DNA of 23,734 bases from Roseovarius sp. THAF27 (lineage in GTDB: Bacteria > Pseudomonadota > Alphaproteobacteria > Rhodobacterales > Rhodobacteraceae). Shown here piece by piece: positions 22,670 to 23,734 of the stretch (its first letter is position 1; each line of letters starts with the position of its first letter). The stretch is from contig NZ_CP045396.1 in NCBI RefSeq assembly GCF_009363655.1, forward strand, positions 1 to 23,734, read 5' to 3'. Below the pieces are notes generated by a model. It searched no databases and was not told the origin of the DNA. It saw only the letters and a list, made by a program, of their open reading frames with translations. A program made the position numbers and the translations under genes.

Positions 22670-23704
22670 ATGAAAACCAAGTTGAAATCAATAGCGCTGT
22701 CAGCCTTTGCAGCTGCGTTGACTTTTGGCCCCTTACAGGCGTCAGCAGCCGATGTTGAATGGCGCATGCAGACTTACGCGAGCACGGGGATGTCAGAATA
22801 CAACTCGCTCGTCGTAAACTTCGCCAATCGGGTCGAGAAAGCCTCTGCTGGGCGTATGAAAATCCAGGTCTTTCCAGCAGGGCAAGTGGTTGCTTCGCCA
22901 GAAGTAACAGAGGCTGTGCGCGCTGGTGCGCTAGATCTCGGCAACACTTTCTTACTCTATTACGGTGGTAAGGAACCTGCCTTGCAGGGGATTAACGAAT
23001 GGCCCGCAGGCCTCTATGATCAGCAAGCATTAGAATGGTTCTATTCCGGCGGCGGTAAAGAATTGCTTCGGCCAGTTGGTGAGCGGAACAACTTTTACTA
23101 CCTAGGCGTTACGACACTGCTTGGCGAAAACATCTGGTCCAACAAGAAGATCGAGTCTCTTGAAGATTTTAAAGGTCTCAAAATTCGCACTGCAGGTTTG
23201 ACCGCTGAATCCCTTTCCAAATTTGGCGTTTCTCCGGTTAGCATGGCATCTGAAGACATCTATACCGGCATGCAACGCGGAACGATTGATGCGTTCGAAT
23301 TTGTATCCACACCAGTTCATTACGGCTTTGGTTGGCATGAAGTTACCAAATATGTCATTAACCCAAAATTCACGATGGGCGGGGCTTCGGATTGGATTGT
23401 GAACCTGGATTCATGGAACGCATTGCCTGACGACCTGAAAGAGATTGTGGACAACTCTTTGCGGGCCGCAAGCGATGATTTCTTTGTGCAGTCACGTCTT
23501 GAAGAGGGCGAGATTGTTAAGAAGCTTGAGGAAGCGGGAGTTGAGTTTCTTACGTGGCCAGAGGGCGATATCGAAAAATTCGAGAAAGCCCGCTATGAAG
23601 TCGTTCGCGAAAAGTATTCGCCCAACTCAGAAGACTTTCGTGTGATCCAGCAGTCGCGCATGGATTTTTTGACCAAGCTTGGCTACGCTGTCGAAGCGCC
23701 CTGA
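22670..23704 (+). CDS. dctP: TRAP transporter periplasmic substrate-binding protein (DctP family)
   Basis: A 344-residue binding protein with an N-terminal signal peptide (positively charged start, hydrophobic core, predicted cleavage after ASA at about residue 26). DctP hallmarks are the VFPAGQVV region, GLKIRTAG with the conserved substrate-binding Arg, and YTGMQRGTIDAFEFVS. The overall look resembles the TakP-like, 2-oxo-acid-binding branch, so a small carboxylate or related polar substrate is plausible. The ATG at 22670 follows AGGGAGAG and gives a proper signal peptide; the open frame begins at 22625. The permease genes are missing downstream in the window but occur at its left end, 84 bases away if the molecule is circular. 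Confidence 0.93.
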   Translation: MKTKLKSIALSAFAAALTFGPLQASAADVEWRMQTYASTGMSEYNSLVVNFANRVEKASAGRMKIQVFPAGQVVASPEVTEAVRAGALDLGNTFLLYYGGKEPALQGINEWPAGLYDQQALEWFYSGGGKELLRPVGERNNFYYLGVTTLLGENIWSNKKIESLEDFKGLKIRTAGLTAESLSKFGVSPVSMASEDIYTGMQRGTIDAFEFVSTPVHYGFGWHEVTKYVINPKFTMGGASDWIVNLDSWNALPDDLKEIVDNSLRAASDDFFVQSRLEEGEIVKKLEEAGVEFLTWPEGDIEKFEKARYEVVREKYSPNSEDFRVIQQSRMDFLTKLGYAVEAP

Positions 23705-23734
23705 AACCTGAATATTATTGTCTGAACTAAGAAA

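Overview
The window looks like most or all of a mobilizable catabolic plasmid from an alphaproteobacterium, probably a Rhodobacterales (Roseobacter-group) marine bacterium. This is inferred from gene families rather than a database match: an RPA-type RepA with iterons, a ParA-type partition pair, a MobQ relaxase with TraD/TraG, two toxin-antitoxin pairs, and a TRAP transporter with oxidative catabolic genes. No rRNA, tRNA or chromosomal housekeeping gene was seen.

The two window ends appear to belong together. The right end is aldehyde dehydrogenase (21169-22611) followed by the TRAP binding protein dctP (22670-23704). The left end starts 54 bases before dctQ, followed by dctM and a GMC-type alcohol dehydrogenase. 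Joined as a circle, they give one same-strand operon: aldehyde dehydrogenase - dctP - stem-loop - dctQ - dctM - GMC dehydrogenase. The simplest reading is a linearised circular plasmid of about 23.7 kb.

Layout: (1) 1-3522, TRAP permeases and GMC dehydrogenase. (2) 3568-7409, a LysR regulator divergent from a two-gene operon of an AGPS-like FAD oxidase and a CaiB-type CoA-transferase. The next reading frame after these overlaps by ATGA but stops after 15 codons. (3) 7410-9097, a gamma-carbonic anhydrase gene in decayed DNA containing a pRiA4b ORF-3-like fragment and a frameshifted small gene. (4) 9133-13661, a GC-rich mobilization block: MobA relaxase, an oriT with an RSF1010-like nick core, TraD, TraG coupling protein and a small membrane protein. 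(5) 13776-16190, the replication and partition core: AT-rich DNA, DnaA box, six iterons, repA, parA with a small partner, and a centromere-like inverted repeat. (6) 16249-19321, accessory and stability genes: yefM-yoeB, an XRE-type regulator, a small tyrosine recombinase overlapping a WGR-domain gene, a 21-bp perfect hairpin, and brnT-brnA. (7) 19402-20856, two truncated inverted copies of one IS903-like IS5-family element. (8) 20857-23704, the operator region, aldehyde dehydrogenase and dctP.

Functional picture (inference): the TRAP system imports an organic anion or small polar compound. The GMC enzyme oxidises an alcohol group, aldehyde dehydrogenase converts the aldehyde to an acid, and the LysR-controlled FAD oxidase and CoA-transferase process a related hydroxy acid or acid as a CoA thioester. 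The substrate cannot be read from the sequence. A relaxase and coupling protein are present without mating-pair genes, so transfer would need a helper type IV secretion system.
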